NCBI RefSeq assembly: GCF_022024235.1
Contig: NZ_CP091799.1
Location: forward strand, 1,218,001 to 1,282,000
Direction: 5' to 3'
Source of the DNA: Segatella baroniae B14
Lineage (GTDB): Bacteria > Bacteroidota > Bacteroidia > Bacteroidales > Bacteroidaceae
Length of the DNA stretch: 64,000 nucleotides
Shown here: one piece after another, positions 1 through 8,976 of the stretch
How positions within the stretch are numbered: the stretch's first letter is position 1
Layout of the letters: each line of letters begins with the position of its first letter
Made by a program: the position numbers and the translations under genes
Notes under the pieces: generated by a model
What the model was told of the DNA's origin: nothing
The model's input: the letters and a program-made list of their open reading frames with translations, nothing else
Databases searched by the model: none

Positions 1-1962
1 ATCATTTGATTCATTGTCAACTACTTTGAGCTGCTCAGCTACCTCTTCATTAATGCGCTTAGCAAATTCTTCCATAGTCATAGAAGCTTGATCGCCACCA
101 CCTTGCTTACGCATAGAAACGAGACCACCTTCTGCTTCCTTTTCACCGACAATTACCATATAAGGAACACGTTTTAACTCATTATCGCGAATCTTACGAC
201 CTACCTTCTCATTTCTATCGTCAATATAACCACGTACATCGTGCTTATCCAAATATGCCTTTACTTTTTTAGCATAATCATTATATTTCTCTGAAATAGG
301 AAGGATAGCTACCTGGTCAGGTATTAACCACAATGGGAAACGACCTGCTGTATGTTCGATAAGAACAGCAGTAAAGCGCTCTAGACTACCGAATGGAGCA
401 CGGTGAATCATAACTGGAGTCTTCTTGGTATTATCTACGTCAGTATATTCCAATTTGAAACGCTCTGGCAAATTATAATCTACCTGAATAGTACCCAACT
501 GCCATCTTCTACCTATAGCATCTTTAACCATAAAGTCAAGCTTAGGACCATAGAAAGCAGCTTCACCTTCTTCTTCAACAGCTTTAAGACCCTTTTCCTT
601 ACAAGCCTCACGAATAGCATTTTGACTTTCTTCCCAAATTTCATCAGAGCCTATATACTTTTCAGTATCTTTAGGATCACGCAATGAAATCTGCGCTTCA
701 TAATCATTAAAGCCAAAAATAGAGAATACCTTCTGGATAATATCAATATTATTTTCAAACTCAGCTTTTACCTGATCTGGACGAACAAAGATATGAGCAT
801 CATCCTGAGTAAATGTACGAACACGAGTCAAGCCATGAAGCTCGCCACTCTTTTCATAACGGAATACCGTTCCGAATTCTGCAATACGAAGAGGAAGATC
901 TTTGTAAGAACGAGGTTTACGAGCATAAATTTCACAATGATGAGGACAGTTCATTGGCTTTAACATATACTCCTCATCCTCTTCTGGAGTATGTATTGGC
1001 TGAAATGCATCCTTTCCATAGTGAGCCCAGTGACCAGAAGTAATATACAAATTTTTACTACCAATACCTGGAGTAATTACTTCCTGATAATTATAAGGCT
1101 TCAATACTCGACGAAGCAACTCCTGAAGACGGAGGCGTAACTGAGTACCCTTTGGCAACCAAATAGGAAGACCTTTACCTACTCGCTCAGAGAACATAAA
1201 GAGTTCCATTTCCTTACCGATCTTACGATGATCGCGTTTCTTAGCTTCCTCAAGCATCACTAGATATTCATCCAGCATTTTCTTCTTTGGAAAAGAGATA
1301 CCATAAATACGAGTCATCTGCTCACGTTTTGCATCTCCACGCCAGAATGCACCGGCTACACTTGTAATCTTAACAGCTTTGATATCGCCTGTAGATACTA
1401 AGTGTGGTCCCTTACAAAGATCTGTAAAGTTACCTTGTGTATATGTAGTAATTGAGCCATCTGCCAAGTCGAGATCTATATGTTCGCACTTATAATCTTG
1501 ACCGTCAGCCTTAAATTCTTTCAAAGCATCAGCCTTTGCTATTTCCTTACGAACAACTGCCTCATCCTTCTTGGCAAGTTCCTTCATTTTAGCTTCAATC
1601 TTTGGAAAATCATTTTCAGAGATAGTTACACCCTTTGGAGGCATAACATCATAAAAAAATCCATTTTCTATAGCTGGTCCAAAACCAAACTGGATACCCG
1701 GATAGAGCTCTTGAAGAGCCTCAGCCAACAAGTGCGCAGAAGTATGCCAGAAGGTATGCTTTCCCTGCTCATCTTCGAACTTATAAAGTTCTACTGCAGC
1801 GTCCTTAGTGATTGGACGATTCAGTTCAACAACCTCACCATTTACACCGCAAGATACAACGTTGCGAGCGAGAGCCGGTGAAATGCTCTCGGCGATTTGT
1901 AACCCAGTTACGCCCTCTTCGTATTCACGAACAGAACCATCTGGAAAAGTGATTTTTACCAT
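1..1962 (-). CDS. thrS: Threonine--tRNA ligase (partial, 3' end outside window)
   Basis: Charges tRNA-Thr with threonine in the cytosol. The 654 visible residues start with a TGS domain ([10 protein letters not shown], about 1-62). An editing domain follows, then the class II catalytic core with MNCPHH at about 337-342, whose Cys is the first zinc ligand in the family, and a motif-2 region with [16 protein letters not shown]. The anticodon-binding domain runs to the edge. The family is about 640-660 residues, so only a few residues are probably missing. The ATG at 1962 lies about 30 bp downstream of a good promoter at 1992-2023. I saw no T-box-like leader. Confidence 0.97.
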   Translation of the reverse strand, partial: MVKITFPDGSVREYEEGVTGLQIAESISPALARNVVSCGVNGEVVELNRPITKDAAVELYKFEDEQGKHTFWHTSAHLLAEALQELYPGIQFGFGPAIENGFFYDVMPPKGVTISENDFPKIEAKMKELAKKDEAVVRKEIAKADALKEFKADGQDYKCEHIDLDLADGSITTYTQGNFTDLCKGPHLVSTGDIKAVKITSVAGAFWRGDAKREQMTRIYGISFPKKKMLDEYLVMLEEAKKRDHRKIGKEMELFMFSERVGKGLPIWLPKGTQLRLRLQELLRRVLKPYNYQEVITPGIGSKNLYITSGHWAHYGKDAFQPIHTPEEDEEYMLKPMNCPHHCEIYARKPRSYKDLPLRIAEFGTVFRYEKSGELHGLTRVRTFTQDDAHIFVRPDQVKAEFENNIDIIQKVFSIFGFNDYEAQISLRDPKDTEKYIGSDEIWEESQNAIREACKEKGLKAVEEEGEAAFYGPKLDFMVKDAIGRRWQLGTIQVDYNLPERFKLEYTDVDNTKKTPVMIHRAPFGSLERFTAVLIEHTAGRFPLWLIPDQVAILPISEKYNDYAKKVKAYLDKHDVRGYIDDRNEKVGRKIRDNELKRVPYMVIVGEKEAEGGLVSMRKQGGGDQASMTMEEFAKRINEEVAEQLKVVDNESND

Positions 1963-1991
1963 AACAAATTAGTATTTCTTTTAATCAAGCA

Positions 1992-2023
1992 CAAAAGTAG
2001 AAAGAATATACACAATATCCAAA
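1992..2023 (-). promoter_or_regulatory. Promoter of thrS
   Basis: On the minus strand, TTTG (2020-2023) and TACTTTTG (1992-1999) are separated by 20 bp, an exact match to the Bacteroidetes consensus TTTG-N19..21-TAnnTTTG. It lies 30 bp upstream of the thrS start. Confidence 0.75.
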
Positions 2024-2024
2024 T

Positions 2025-2068
2025 AAAAAATGAAGAATTTTAAATATAATCAAAATTCTTCATTTTTT
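2025..2068 (-). terminator. AT-rich inverted repeat upstream of thrS
   Basis: A 17-bp inverted repeat (2025-2041 with 2052-2068, loop of 10) made almost entirely of A/T sits just upstream of the thrS promoter and downstream of the terminator at 2128-2160. It may be a second transcription stop for the TPR gene. The stem is AT-rich, so this is only a suggestion. Confidence 0.4.
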
Positions 2069-2127
2069 ATTTGAATATATAGCAATTTAGATTCTATTAA
2101 AATACAAGTATTCCTCAGAAAACCAAT

Positions 2128-2160
2128 AAAAAAGGAGATGAATACAAAGATTCATCCCCT
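2128..2160 (-). terminator. Intrinsic terminator after the TPR gene
   Basis: Minus-strand hairpin GGGGATGAAT (2159-2150) / ATTCATCTCC (2143-2134) with a 6-nt loop, followed by six T on the minus strand (2133-2128). It lies 40 bp after the TPR stop codon. Confidence 0.85.
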
Positions 2161-2199
2161 ATTATATCATACCAGCTAACGTAATAGACAATATCTATC

Positions 2200-4200
2200 C
2201 TATTTTGCCTTGTTCGTACTCACCTTTTTTTCTTTTGAAGCCGACTTTATCAAACTATAAGCATCATAAAGGCCAAGTTCGCCTGCCCGACTTAAATCTT
2301 TGACAGCCGATCCAACATCATTACATCTCAACTTGGCTAAACCTCTATTATAATAAGCCTCAGCCAAATTTGGATTAACACCAATAGCCTGACTGAAATA
2401 CAAAATTGCTTTATTAAAATCTTTTATTGCTGCATAAGCACACCCCATATTATAAAGCAAATAAGCGTTATTCTTTCGCAGATGAATAGCCTGTCGAAGG
2501 TCATCATTTATACGAGTAGTATACATACTGCTATTCCTGCCCTGACTTCTATTATAAGCATCCAATTCTGCTAACGAACTGGCTCGTTGCATAAATGCCA
2601 AGACATTTGTACTATCCATTCGTATATAATCATCCAAATCGCTTATTGCCTCTTCATAATTATGTATAGTAGCTTGAGCCACTGCTCTTTGCAGCAAGAA
2701 GCTGCTTGCGATTTTGGCATCCCTCGTATTTGAAATTTTCTCATTCAACTGCATTACAGTCTTCATAAATGAAGAAGTCTGTTCGGCATCCATTGCTTGA
2801 GGTGTACACACTAAATAAATACGTTTCAACGGCTTTTGATGATTATTATAAAGTTCCAAATCTCCATCCACCAACTCGAATGATTTTATTCCGTTCTTAT
2901 ATTTTAAATAAGAAAGTTGGAACATTGGCAAAAATTCTGCAGCAACTTCTCTATTCTGCACTTCACCACGATAAGAATTCTTATATTCTGTTGTCTTTGT
3001 TACGATATCATCATCAGCTATTACTAACTGATCATACTTATCGACATCTATATCACTCATACGACGAACCTGGTTCAGTTTCGCCCTGCTCCATCGTTGT
3101 TGTACACCTAAATGCTTATTCATCTGCGCTTTGAAGACTCTAAATTCATCAAGTTCTGCTTGATTCCTCATACCAAGTCTTCTATAGCAATTTGCTCTAG
3201 CCAACAAACCATTCCAGAAATTAGGAAATTTTTGGATAACACGGCTATAATCACGAATAGCAGCTTTAAGATTTCCTGTTTTATCATTTAATAAAGCACG
3301 ATTATAAAGAGCTTGAATATTATTAGGCTCAAGCCTCAACACGAAATCAAAATCCTTAATCGCACGATTATCATCACCTAACGTTAATCTCAATAATCCA
3401 CGATTATAATGAGCTATAAAATTATTAGGGTCCATTTCTACAGCCTTATCATAATCCTCCATAGCCTGACGTAACTTATTCAGATTCACACTAGCCATGG
3501 CTCTATAAACATAGTTATTTACGACCTTTGGTTCATAATGAATAGCATTACTAAATGCTTCAAAAGCCACTTTATAACTCTTTCTGGAAAGATGCAATCT
3601 TCCACGTATAGCCCAAGCATCACCATTATACGGATCTATTTCTAACGTTTTATCTAACCATTTTGCAGCTGTAGCCGTATCATTTTCCGTAAGATATACT
3701 TCAGTCTGAAGACTATACGCATCAGCCATTTGAGGCCACCTTGCCACTATTGAATCCAGCTGGCGATGAGCCGAAGAATAATCCTTTAACTTAACTGCAC
3801 AATACGCTTTATTAAAAATATATCCACGATTATTTGGATCTCTTTTCAAGGCCTGATCATAATCTGATATAGCCTCTTGAAATTTATCCTGCTTAATACG
3901 ACTCAACGCTCTAAGATTCCATATATCCGAAATATACGGATTTAATTTTATTGCTTCAGTTTCATCCATTTCTGCACCAGAAAAGTCATCAAGATAAAAC
4001 TTAGCTACTCCACGGTAATACCAAGGTTCATAAAGATAAGGCTTATAGCTAACACAAATATTAAAATGTTGAATGGCAAGTACATAGTCCTTATAATCGA
4101 GAGCTATGCGACCTGCCACTTGTATTCTATCAATATTATATTGTGCATGAACTGCCAGGGTCATAAAGGCAGCAGCAATCAAAGACAAAAATTTTCGCAT
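2200..4200 (-). CDS. Exported tetratricopeptide-repeat protein
   Basis: A 666-residue protein with a signal peptide (residues 1-19, cleavage before QYNIDRI). At least eight TPR units run from about residue 20 to 340 (recurring pattern A..D...A....P....Y..RG...). A non-TPR segment at about 350-490 follows, then more TPRs at about 500-645 and a Lys-rich tail. TPR arrays mediate protein-protein contacts, so a periplasmic or envelope scaffold role is likely, but the partner is unknown. It follows def by 62 bp on the same strand and probably ends the ruvX-def-TPR transcript, since a terminator lies right after it. Confidence 0.85.
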   Translation of the reverse strand: MRKFLSLIAAAFMTLAVHAQYNIDRIQVAGRIALDYKDYVLAIQHFNICVSYKPYLYEPWYYRGVAKFYLDDFSGAEMDETEAIKLNPYISDIWNLRALSRIKQDKFQEAISDYDQALKRDPNNRGYIFNKAYCAVKLKDYSSAHRQLDSIVARWPQMADAYSLQTEVYLTENDTATAAKWLDKTLEIDPYNGDAWAIRGRLHLSRKSYKVAFEAFSNAIHYEPKVVNNYVYRAMASVNLNKLRQAMEDYDKAVEMDPNNFIAHYNRGLLRLTLGDDNRAIKDFDFVLRLEPNNIQALYNRALLNDKTGNLKAAIRDYSRVIQKFPNFWNGLLARANCYRRLGMRNQAELDEFRVFKAQMNKHLGVQQRWSRAKLNQVRRMSDIDVDKYDQLVIADDDIVTKTTEYKNSYRGEVQNREVAAEFLPMFQLSYLKYKNGIKSFELVDGDLELYNNHQKPLKRIYLVCTPQAMDAEQTSSFMKTVMQLNEKISNTRDAKIASSFLLQRAVAQATIHNYEEAISDLDDYIRMDSTNVLAFMQRASSLAELDAYNRSQGRNSSMYTTRINDDLRQAIHLRKNNAYLLYNMGCAYAAIKDFNKAILYFSQAIGVNPNLAEAYYNRGLAKLRCNDVGSAVKDLSRAGELGLYDAYSLIKSASKEKKVSTNKAK

Positions 4201-4262
4201 ATTCAGATTTTTTTATACTGATTATAAGCTTCTCAGACCCTTTGAAGAGGTGAAGGATTATC

Positions 4263-4820
4263 TTATCTTGGTACCTTAGTACGATAAGAACAGCGGAATT
4301 TTCCCTTCATAATATTTTTAAGTTTACCTCCTATCATATTCTTACGAAGAGCATTCACTTTATCTACATACATAATACCTTCCAAATGATCGAATTCATG
4401 CTGCATAACACGAGCTTTATAGCCTTCCACCCATTCATCATGCTCTACAAAATTTTCATCCATATATTTAACATGAATACGAGTAGGACGCACTACATTC
4501 TCGGACAAGCCAGGAATAGAAAGACACCCTTCCTCCATACGAGATTCTTGAGTATCATCGTATTCCAAGATATGCGCATTAATGAAAACCTTACGGAAGC
4601 CTTCATATTCAGGAAATTCATCTTTAAGAATATCCAGATCAATTACAACAAGACGAATAGCCTTACCTATCTGAGGGGCTGCCAAACCCACTCCATTACT
4701 ATTATCCAATGTTTGAAACATATCCTGGATAAGTTGTTTAAGTTCTGGATAATCTGGAGTAATATCCGAAGCCACCTTGCGTAAAACAGGCTGACCATAA
4801 ACATAAATTGGTAAAATCAT
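4263..4820 (-). CDS. def: Peptide deformylase
   Basis: Removes the N-formyl group from nascent polypeptides in the cytosol. The 185-residue protein has all three family motifs: GVGLAAPQ (43-50), EGCLS (97-101, metal-binding Cys99) and HEFDH (141-145, two metal His and the catalytic Glu). Length is normal for the family. It sits 51 bp downstream of ruvX, as is common in Bacteroidetes, and upstream of the TPR gene. Start is the ATG at 4820. Confidence 0.97.
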   Translation of the reverse strand: MILPIYVYGQPVLRKVASDITPDYPELKQLIQDMFQTLDNSNGVGLAAPQIGKAIRLVVIDLDILKDEFPEYEGFRKVFINAHILEYDDTQESRMEEGCLSIPGLSENVVRPTRIHVKYMDENFVEHDEWVEGYKARVMQHEFDHLEGIMYVDKVNALRKNMIGGKLKNIMKGKFRCSYRTKVPR

Positions 4821-4871
4821 ATTTTAAATCTGTATAGATTTTATTATAAAAGTGTATACCTTGAAAACGTT

Positions 4872-5291
4872 TTAATAACGATGTGAAGACATCCAGTCTT
4901 CCAAAATAATAGTTGCCGACACTTCATCGACCAAACCTTTATTTTCTCTTCTTACCTTTTTCTTAACGCCACCATCTATCATGGCACGATGAGCAATTAC
5001 TGAAGTAAAACGCTCATCATAATATTCAATAGGGATCTCCGGATGTGCTTTATGCCATCGATTATAAAAATTTTCAACGCGCCCCATGTTTTCACTTGGC
5101 AAACCGTTAGGTTGAGTAGGCTTACCCATAATGATACGCTCTACTCCTTCCTTTTTACAATAATTCTGCAGGAAATCCCATAAATCTACTGTACTGACTG
5201 TAGTAAGACCATTTGCGATAATCTGCATCGGGTCTGTCACAGCCAGTCCAGTTCTTTTTTTTCCGTAGTCAATACTCAAAATTCTACCCAT
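4872..5291 (-). CDS. ruvX: Putative pre-16S rRNA nuclease (YqgF/RuvX)
   Basis: RNase H-fold nuclease of the YqgF family, implicated in 16S rRNA 5' end maturation and once proposed as a Holliday junction resolvase. The 139 residues include the first acidic strand ILSIDYGKKRTGLAV, the GKP motif, YDERFTS and the C-terminal VDEVSATIILEDW acidic motif. It lies 29 bp after the SPOR lipoprotein gene and 51 bp before def, probably co-transcribed. Confidence 0.92.
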   Translation of the reverse strand: MGRILSIDYGKKRTGLAVTDPMQIIANGLTTVSTVDLWDFLQNYCKKEGVERIIMGKPTQPNGLPSENMGRVENFYNRWHKAHPEIPIEYYDERFTSVIAHRAMIDGGVKKKVRRENKGLVDEVSATIILEDWMSSHRY

Positions 5292-5320
5292 AAACCGAGA
5301 TCGAATCAGAGAGTAATAAA

Positions 5321-5809
5321 TTATTTCTTAAAGAGCAACCATGCATCTGCATACTTACTACGAAGCTGATTGCGGCTTGAAACAGCAGCAGCTTTATCCG
5401 CAAAAGTAGTGGCAACAACACGATACATATTACGAGCACTATTATAAGCTATCTGTGCATCATATCCAGCATTTTTCAAAGTACGCTGCATACCTTCTGC
5501 ATTTGCTTTTAATGAATAAGAACCTACAACCACGCTAAAATTCTTGAGACCAGAACCGCTTACTACTGTAACATCTTCAGAACGTACAGTTGCATTATCA
5601 GCATTATCCATAACTGTTGTTTCACTAACCTGCTTGTTTTCAAGAGGAGTTACAACAGGAGCTGCAGTTGCGATTGGCTCATTGGTCTGAGCGGCTTCTT
5701 GAGCCTTAGCTTTTTCATAAGCTTTTTTATAAGCACTTTCGCTTGATTTACAACTTGTAAAAGCCATAAAAGCACAAAGACCTGCGCACAATACCAAATA
5801 TTTCTTCAT
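5321..5809 (-). CDS. SPOR-domain lipoprotein
   Basis: A 162-residue envelope protein. The N-terminus is a lipoprotein signal with a lipobox ending at FTSC (about residue 20), then a low-complexity Ala/Glu/Thr linker (about 30-85) and a C-terminal SPOR domain (about 87-162, starting KNFSVVVGSYSLK). SPOR domains bind denuded peptidoglycan glycans, often at the division septum, so a cell-wall role is likely. It is the first gene of a minus-strand run through ruvX, def and the TPR gene. No clean TAnnTTTG box was found upstream. Confidence 0.88.
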   Translation of the reverse strand: MKKYLVLCAGLCAFMAFTSCKSSESAYKKAYEKAKAQEAAQTNEPIATAAPVVTPLENKQVSETTVMDNADNATVRSEDVTVVSGSGLKNFSVVVGSYSLKANAEGMQRTLKNAGYDAQIAYNSARNMYRVVATTFADKAAAVSSRNQLRSKYADAWLLFKK

Positions 5810-5980
5810 TTTGCTAATTTTTTGTTAGTTAAATATTCTCTGATTATTAATTTTTGCGAAGGTACAATTTTTTATTCATATTCTTTGCTGACACACGGCA
5901 AAAACTTTGTTAAATCAAATTAAAGCACGTAATTTAACAAAAAATGATACTAAAACCTATTATCACTAGAGTTTTTTTAG

Positions 5981-5988
5981 TATATTTG
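5981..5988 (+). promoter_or_regulatory. -7 element of the YtxH/holin operon
   Basis: TATATTTG matches TAnnTTTG and lies 49 bp before the ATG at 6037. No TTTG -33 element at the expected spacing. It lies inside the longer reading frame opening at 5944, which argues for the internal start. Confidence 0.55.
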
Positions 5989-6036
5989 CTTTCAGATAAA
6001 TTCTATCAAGTAAATATTAACTTAAAATTAGAGATT

Positions 6037-6249
6037 ATGAAAACATTAGGTTACATTGGTGCTTTTTTAGGTGGTGCAATTGCAGGCGCAGCTTTAGGCT
6101 TATTATGTGCCCCAGAAAAGGGAGAAGACACCCGCAAAAAAATTACAGACACAGTTGATGACTTCCTCAAAAAACATGATATTAAATTAAGCAGTAAAGA
6201 GGTCGCAGACTTAGTAGACGATATCAAAGATTCTGCAACTGCAGAATAA
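6037..6249 (+). CDS. YtxH-like small membrane protein
   Basis: A 70-residue protein with one hydrophobic Gly/Ala-rich segment (about 4-25) followed by PEKGEDTRKK and a charged helical tail, the layout of the YtxH family. The biochemical function is unknown; members are often linked to envelope or stress responses. The frame is open from 5944, but I chose the ATG at 6037 because the promoter box at 5981 lies inside the upstream part and the YtxH-like sequence starts here. It is the first of three closely spaced genes. Confidence 0.8.
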   Translation: MKTLGYIGAFLGGAIAGAALGLLCAPEKGEDTRKKITDTVDDFLKKHDIKLSSKEVADLVDDIKDSATAE

Positions 6250-6267
6250 TCACTCTTAATCTTATCT

Positions 6268-6633
6268 ATGTTTAGTAACGATCAGAATATAGAAACTATC
6301 GGACAACTGGTAGAGGTACTAAAACACTACATCGGGCTCCAAAAAGAATATGTGATGCTCGATGTAGTAGATAAAATTGTACGATTACTTACAGCAACAG
6401 CGATCGCTGTATCTATCATTCTTTTACTTCTGATTTCCCTTATATATATCAGTTTCGCAGCAGCATTCGCTATTGCTCCACATACCGGAATGGCTGGAGC
6501 TTTTGCTATTATAGGTGCGATTTATCTCTTCTTTCTATTACTCGTTGTCCTTTTTCGTCAACGTTGGATAGAAAAGCCTCTGGTCCACTTCTTGGCTGGA
6601 ATTCTACTTGAGAACAATAACAATGAATTGTAA
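6268..6633 (+). CDS. Phage holin family (YqjE-like) membrane protein
   Basis: A 121-residue protein with two strong transmembrane segments (about 39-70 and 75-102) between a soluble N-terminal helix and a short polar C-terminus. This is the arrangement of the chromosomal holin-family/YqjE proteins that travel with YtxH genes in Bacteroidetes. No phage genes are nearby, so a lysis role is unlikely and a housekeeping envelope role more probable. It starts 18 bp after the YtxH gene. Confidence 0.75.
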   Translation: MFSNDQNIETIGQLVEVLKHYIGLQKEYVMLDVVDKIVRLLTATAIAVSIILLLLISLIYISFAAAFAIAPHTGMAGAFAIIGAIYLFFLLLVVLFRQRWIEKPLVHFLAGILLENNNNEL

Positions 6634-6634
6634 C

Positions 6635-6871
6635 ATGATGGATTATAATGATCTCAACGATATCAAGCTAAAAAAAGAACTACTTCGGAATGAAATTCTG
6701 AAAGATAACCAAAAAATTGAAAAACTTTGGGGCAAACTTTTCCATAAAGCTCCTCTTTTCGACAAGCAAGCCAAACCTTCAAAAAAGTTAGGAAGTTTAT
6801 TAAGTACAGGAGCTTCTCTTTTAGATGGAGCTATCTTAGGATGGAAACTTTATCGAAAGTTCAGACCATAA
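6635..6871 (+). CDS. Small basic hypothetical protein of the YtxH/holin operon
   Basis: A 78-residue Lys-rich protein with a predicted helix at about 8-35 and a moderately hydrophobic Gly/Ala/Leu stretch at about 50-72 that may touch the membrane. The preceding stop ends at 6633 and two ATGs follow at 6635 and 6638. A further in-frame ATG at 6623 would overlap the holin gene. The family is unknown to me; conserved third position in such operons suggests a shared envelope function. Confidence 0.65.
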   Translation: MMDYNDLNDIKLKKELLRNEILKDNQKIEKLWGKLFHKAPLFDKQAKPSKKLGSLLSTGASLLDGAILGWKLYRKFRP

Positions 6872-6910
6872 AGAGGTCTTGTCGTTATTCAAACGACAAG
6901 ACCTCTTTAT
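6870..6910. terminator. Bidirectional terminator hairpin, 17-bp perfect stem
   Basis: A 17-bp perfect stem (6870-6886 with 6892-6908) with a 5-nt loop overlaps the stop codon of the upstream gene. It can stop the plus-strand operon and also the proposed minus-strand RNA entering from 7050. Confidence 0.85.
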
Positions 6911-7050
6911 ATAAGAAATCCAAATTTCACTCTTCTCAGAGGGAAATTTGGACGTTAAATTTTTAAAATGATTCGCTAATCAACTTTACCTTAAAACCTT
7001 AATTCGATTTATAACCTATATATAACATTAAACGTTTGTATTTCATTTTA
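6870..7050 (-). ncRNA. Candidate small RNA, about 180 nt
   Basis: On the minus strand a consensus promoter (7057-7088) fires into a stretch with no credible gene, which ends at the hairpin 6870-6908. Inside lie a 5-bp hairpin TGATT-AGCG-AATCA and a perfect 10-bp stem (6919-6928 with 6943-6952), giving a structured transcript with a terminator. The only minus-strand ORF near the 5' end is 15 codons and begins about 4 nt from the expected transcript start. I do not recognise the RNA family. A 6S-like size is suggestive only. Confidence 0.45.
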
Positions 7051-7056
7051 TTAGTG

Positions 7057-7088
7057 CAAAGGTAATAATTTTCTATATGAAACACAAA
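7057..7088 (-). promoter_or_regulatory. Orphan consensus promoter (candidate small RNA)
   Basis: Minus-strand TTTG (7085-7088), 20-bp spacer, TACCTTTG (7057-7064): an exact consensus match. It lies just beyond the end of the MBL hydrolase gene and reads away from it into non-coding DNA. Confidence 0.7.
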
Positions 7089-7095
7089 AAAAAGA

Positions 7096-7124
7096 TAAAA
7101 AAATTACATCTTTTTTTTGTAATT
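7096..7124 (-). terminator. Weak terminator after the MBL hydrolase gene
   Basis: Minus-strand ATTAC...GTAAT hairpin (7119-7123 with 7103-7107) followed by a run of T. The stem is only 5 bp, so strength is doubtful. Confidence 0.4.
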
Positions 7125-7131
7125 CAGCAAA

Positions 7132-7917
7132 TTATACATCTATACACATCCCATCATAGGCAAAACATATACCCTCAGGAAGTTTCTTGTTTGCCTCACA
7201 ATGAATACCAATATCATGAGTAACATGAATAAGGTATACCTTTTGTGCATTAATTTTTTGAGCTAAAGCTATAGCATCGTCTACCAACTGATGACTATGA
7301 TGGGGCTTATCAAAACGCAAAGCATTAACAACTAGCACCTTTACACCACTCAGATAAGTATATTCTTCATTATCCATAGACTTCATATCTGTAATATAAG
7401 CAAACTTCCCAAACCGATAACCTAATATCGGCAATTTATCATGCATCACACTAATCGGAGTGATTTCTATTTCTCCAAAACTAAGCTTTTCATGAGGTTT
7501 AATGCTATGAAGTTTAAGCTTAGGAACTCCAGGATAAAGCAAAGAAGCATCTTTAGGAAAACAATAAGGCAACATTTGACGCAAACTAACTATTGCTGTC
7601 TCATTTCCAAAAATATTTATATCACCAAAAGCCTTACAATATGGACGCAAATCATCCATTCCCCCCACATGATCATAGTGAGCGTGAGTAACTAAAACTG
7701 CATCTATTTTGCGAAATGGGACTTGTAATAATTGCTGGCGAATGTCCGGACCTGCATCAATTAAAATTCTAGTATGCTCATCCTCTATTAATGCTGCGCA
7801 CCTTAAACGATGATCACGTGGATCTTGAGAGCGACAAACATCACACTCACAACCCAAAACAGGAACACCCTGAGATGTTCCTGTTCCTAATAATGTAATA
7901 TGAAGAGACTTACTCAT
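7132..7917 (-). CDS. MBL-fold phosphodiesterase, PhnP-like
   Basis: A 261-residue metallo-beta-lactamase-fold hydrolase with the HxHxDH metal motif HAHYDH (78-83) and a later His cluster near residues 227-235. The N-terminal GTGTSQGVPVLGCECDVC is typical of PhnP-type phosphoribosyl cyclic phosphodiesterases, where the Cys cluster binds a structural zinc. No phosphonate genes are nearby, so its substrate may be another cyclic nucleotide-like phosphodiester. Its ATG overlaps the murB stop (TAATG), indicating translational coupling. Confidence 0.88.
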   Translation of the reverse strand: MSKSLHITLLGTGTSQGVPVLGCECDVCRSQDPRDHRLRCAALIEDEHTRILIDAGPDIRQQLLQVPFRKIDAVLVTHAHYDHVGGMDDLRPYCKAFGDINIFGNETAIVSLRQMLPYCFPKDASLLYPGVPKLKLHSIKPHEKLSFGEIEITPISVMHDKLPILGYRFGKFAYITDMKSMDNEEYTYLSGVKVLVVNALRFDKPHHSHQLVDDAIALAQKINAQKVYLIHVTHDIGIHCEANKKLPEGICFAYDGMCIDV

Positions 7918-8945
7918 TATTTAATATTGACTTCAGGATAAATATCTACACCGAACTTTGTTTTTACATCCCTTTGTATCATTTCACAAAGGTGGATAAT
8001 ATCTTTCCCTTTAGCACCTCCAAGATTTACCAATACCAAAGCCTGCTTATCATGTACACCTGCAGGACCTACATTTTTACCTTTCCATCCACATTGTTCG
8101 ATCATCCATCCTGCAGGAATCTTATAACTCAATTTGTCAGGTGATGCAACTTCATAATATTTTAAATCTGGAAATTTTGCCTTTAGCTTCTTAAATTGCT
8201 CCTCTTCTATAATTGGATTCATGAAGAAGCTACCACCATTGCCCTGAACTTTTGGATCAGGCAATTTAGCTCGACGAATATCAATTATCGCATTGCGAAG
8301 AATAGACGCTGTAACTTTTTCAGTATATCCACCTAACCTTTCACGAATGTTTCCATAATCTATATTAGGCTGAAAAGTCAGACTAAGACGATAAGTAACA
8401 TAAGTAATAACATATTTATCTCGCCACTCATTCTTAAATTTACTTTGCCGGTAACTATATTTACAATCAGCATTGGAAAAACAAACTTTTTTTCCTGTAT
8501 CAATTTCAATGGCCTCTACCATCTGAATAACATCTTTAGCTTCTGCACCATAAGCACCTATATTCTGTACAGCACTAGCACCAACTTCACCTGGTATTAG
8601 GCTCAAGTTTTCCATGCCATAATACCCATGCTCTACACAGTATGCCACGACATCATCAAAGACTTCACCACTTCCACAGCGCACAAATACATCACCACAC
8701 TTAGCGTCTGTTTTTACGACACCAATACCCTTAATGGCACTATGAAGAACAGTACCTGGATAATCACCTGTAAGAAGCAAATTACTGCCACCTCCAAGTA
8801 AAAGTAAGGGAGAATCTTCTTGGGTAAGCGTTTTGACAAATACAGATAATTCCTCTACCGTATCAAACTCCACGAAACGTTTACAATATGCTTCAATGCC
8901 AAATGTATTATATGGCAACAAGTTGAAGTTTTTTAAGTCTTTCAT
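7917..8945 (-). CDS. murB: UDP-N-acetylenolpyruvoylglucosamine reductase
   Basis: Reduces UDP-GlcNAc-enolpyruvate to UDP-MurNAc in peptidoglycan precursor synthesis, using FAD and NADPH. From the ATG at 8945 it is 342 residues. It has the FAD-binding GGGSNLLL, the type I loop YSYRQSKFK, the proton-donor Ser in NGGSFFMNP and the C-terminal catalytic Glu in YPEVNIK. The frame extends up to 8996, but that would overlap the upstream lipoprotein gene and add an atypical N-terminus. Third-last in the run lipoprotein-murB-MBL. Confidence 0.95.
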   Translation of the reverse strand: MKDLKNFNLLPYNTFGIEAYCKRFVEFDTVEELSVFVKTLTQEDSPLLLLGGGSNLLLTGDYPGTVLHSAIKGIGVVKTDAKCGDVFVRCGSGEVFDDVVAYCVEHGYYGMENLSLIPGEVGASAVQNIGAYGAEAKDVIQMVEAIEIDTGKKVCFSNADCKYSYRQSKFKNEWRDKYVITYVTYRLSLTFQPNIDYGNIRERLGGYTEKVTASILRNAIIDIRRAKLPDPKVQGNGGSFFMNPIIEEEQFKKLKAKFPDLKYYEVASPDKLSYKIPAGWMIEQCGWKGKNVGPAGVHDKQALVLVNLGGAKGKDIIHLCEMIQRDVKTKFGVDIYPEVNIK

Positions 8946-8976
8946 TTTAATAAAAATTGAGTCAAAAAAGCCAAAA

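Noticed and set aside
1963..2199. T-box or other regulatory leader for thrS
   Set aside because: The thrS promoter is 30 bp from the start codon, leaving no room for a T-box; the inverted repeat at 2025-2068 lies upstream of the promoter.
7001..7046. 15-codon ORF on the minus strand within the candidate small RNA
   Set aside because: It starts about 4 nt from the predicted transcript start, has no ribosome site and no recognisable sequence; chance is more likely.
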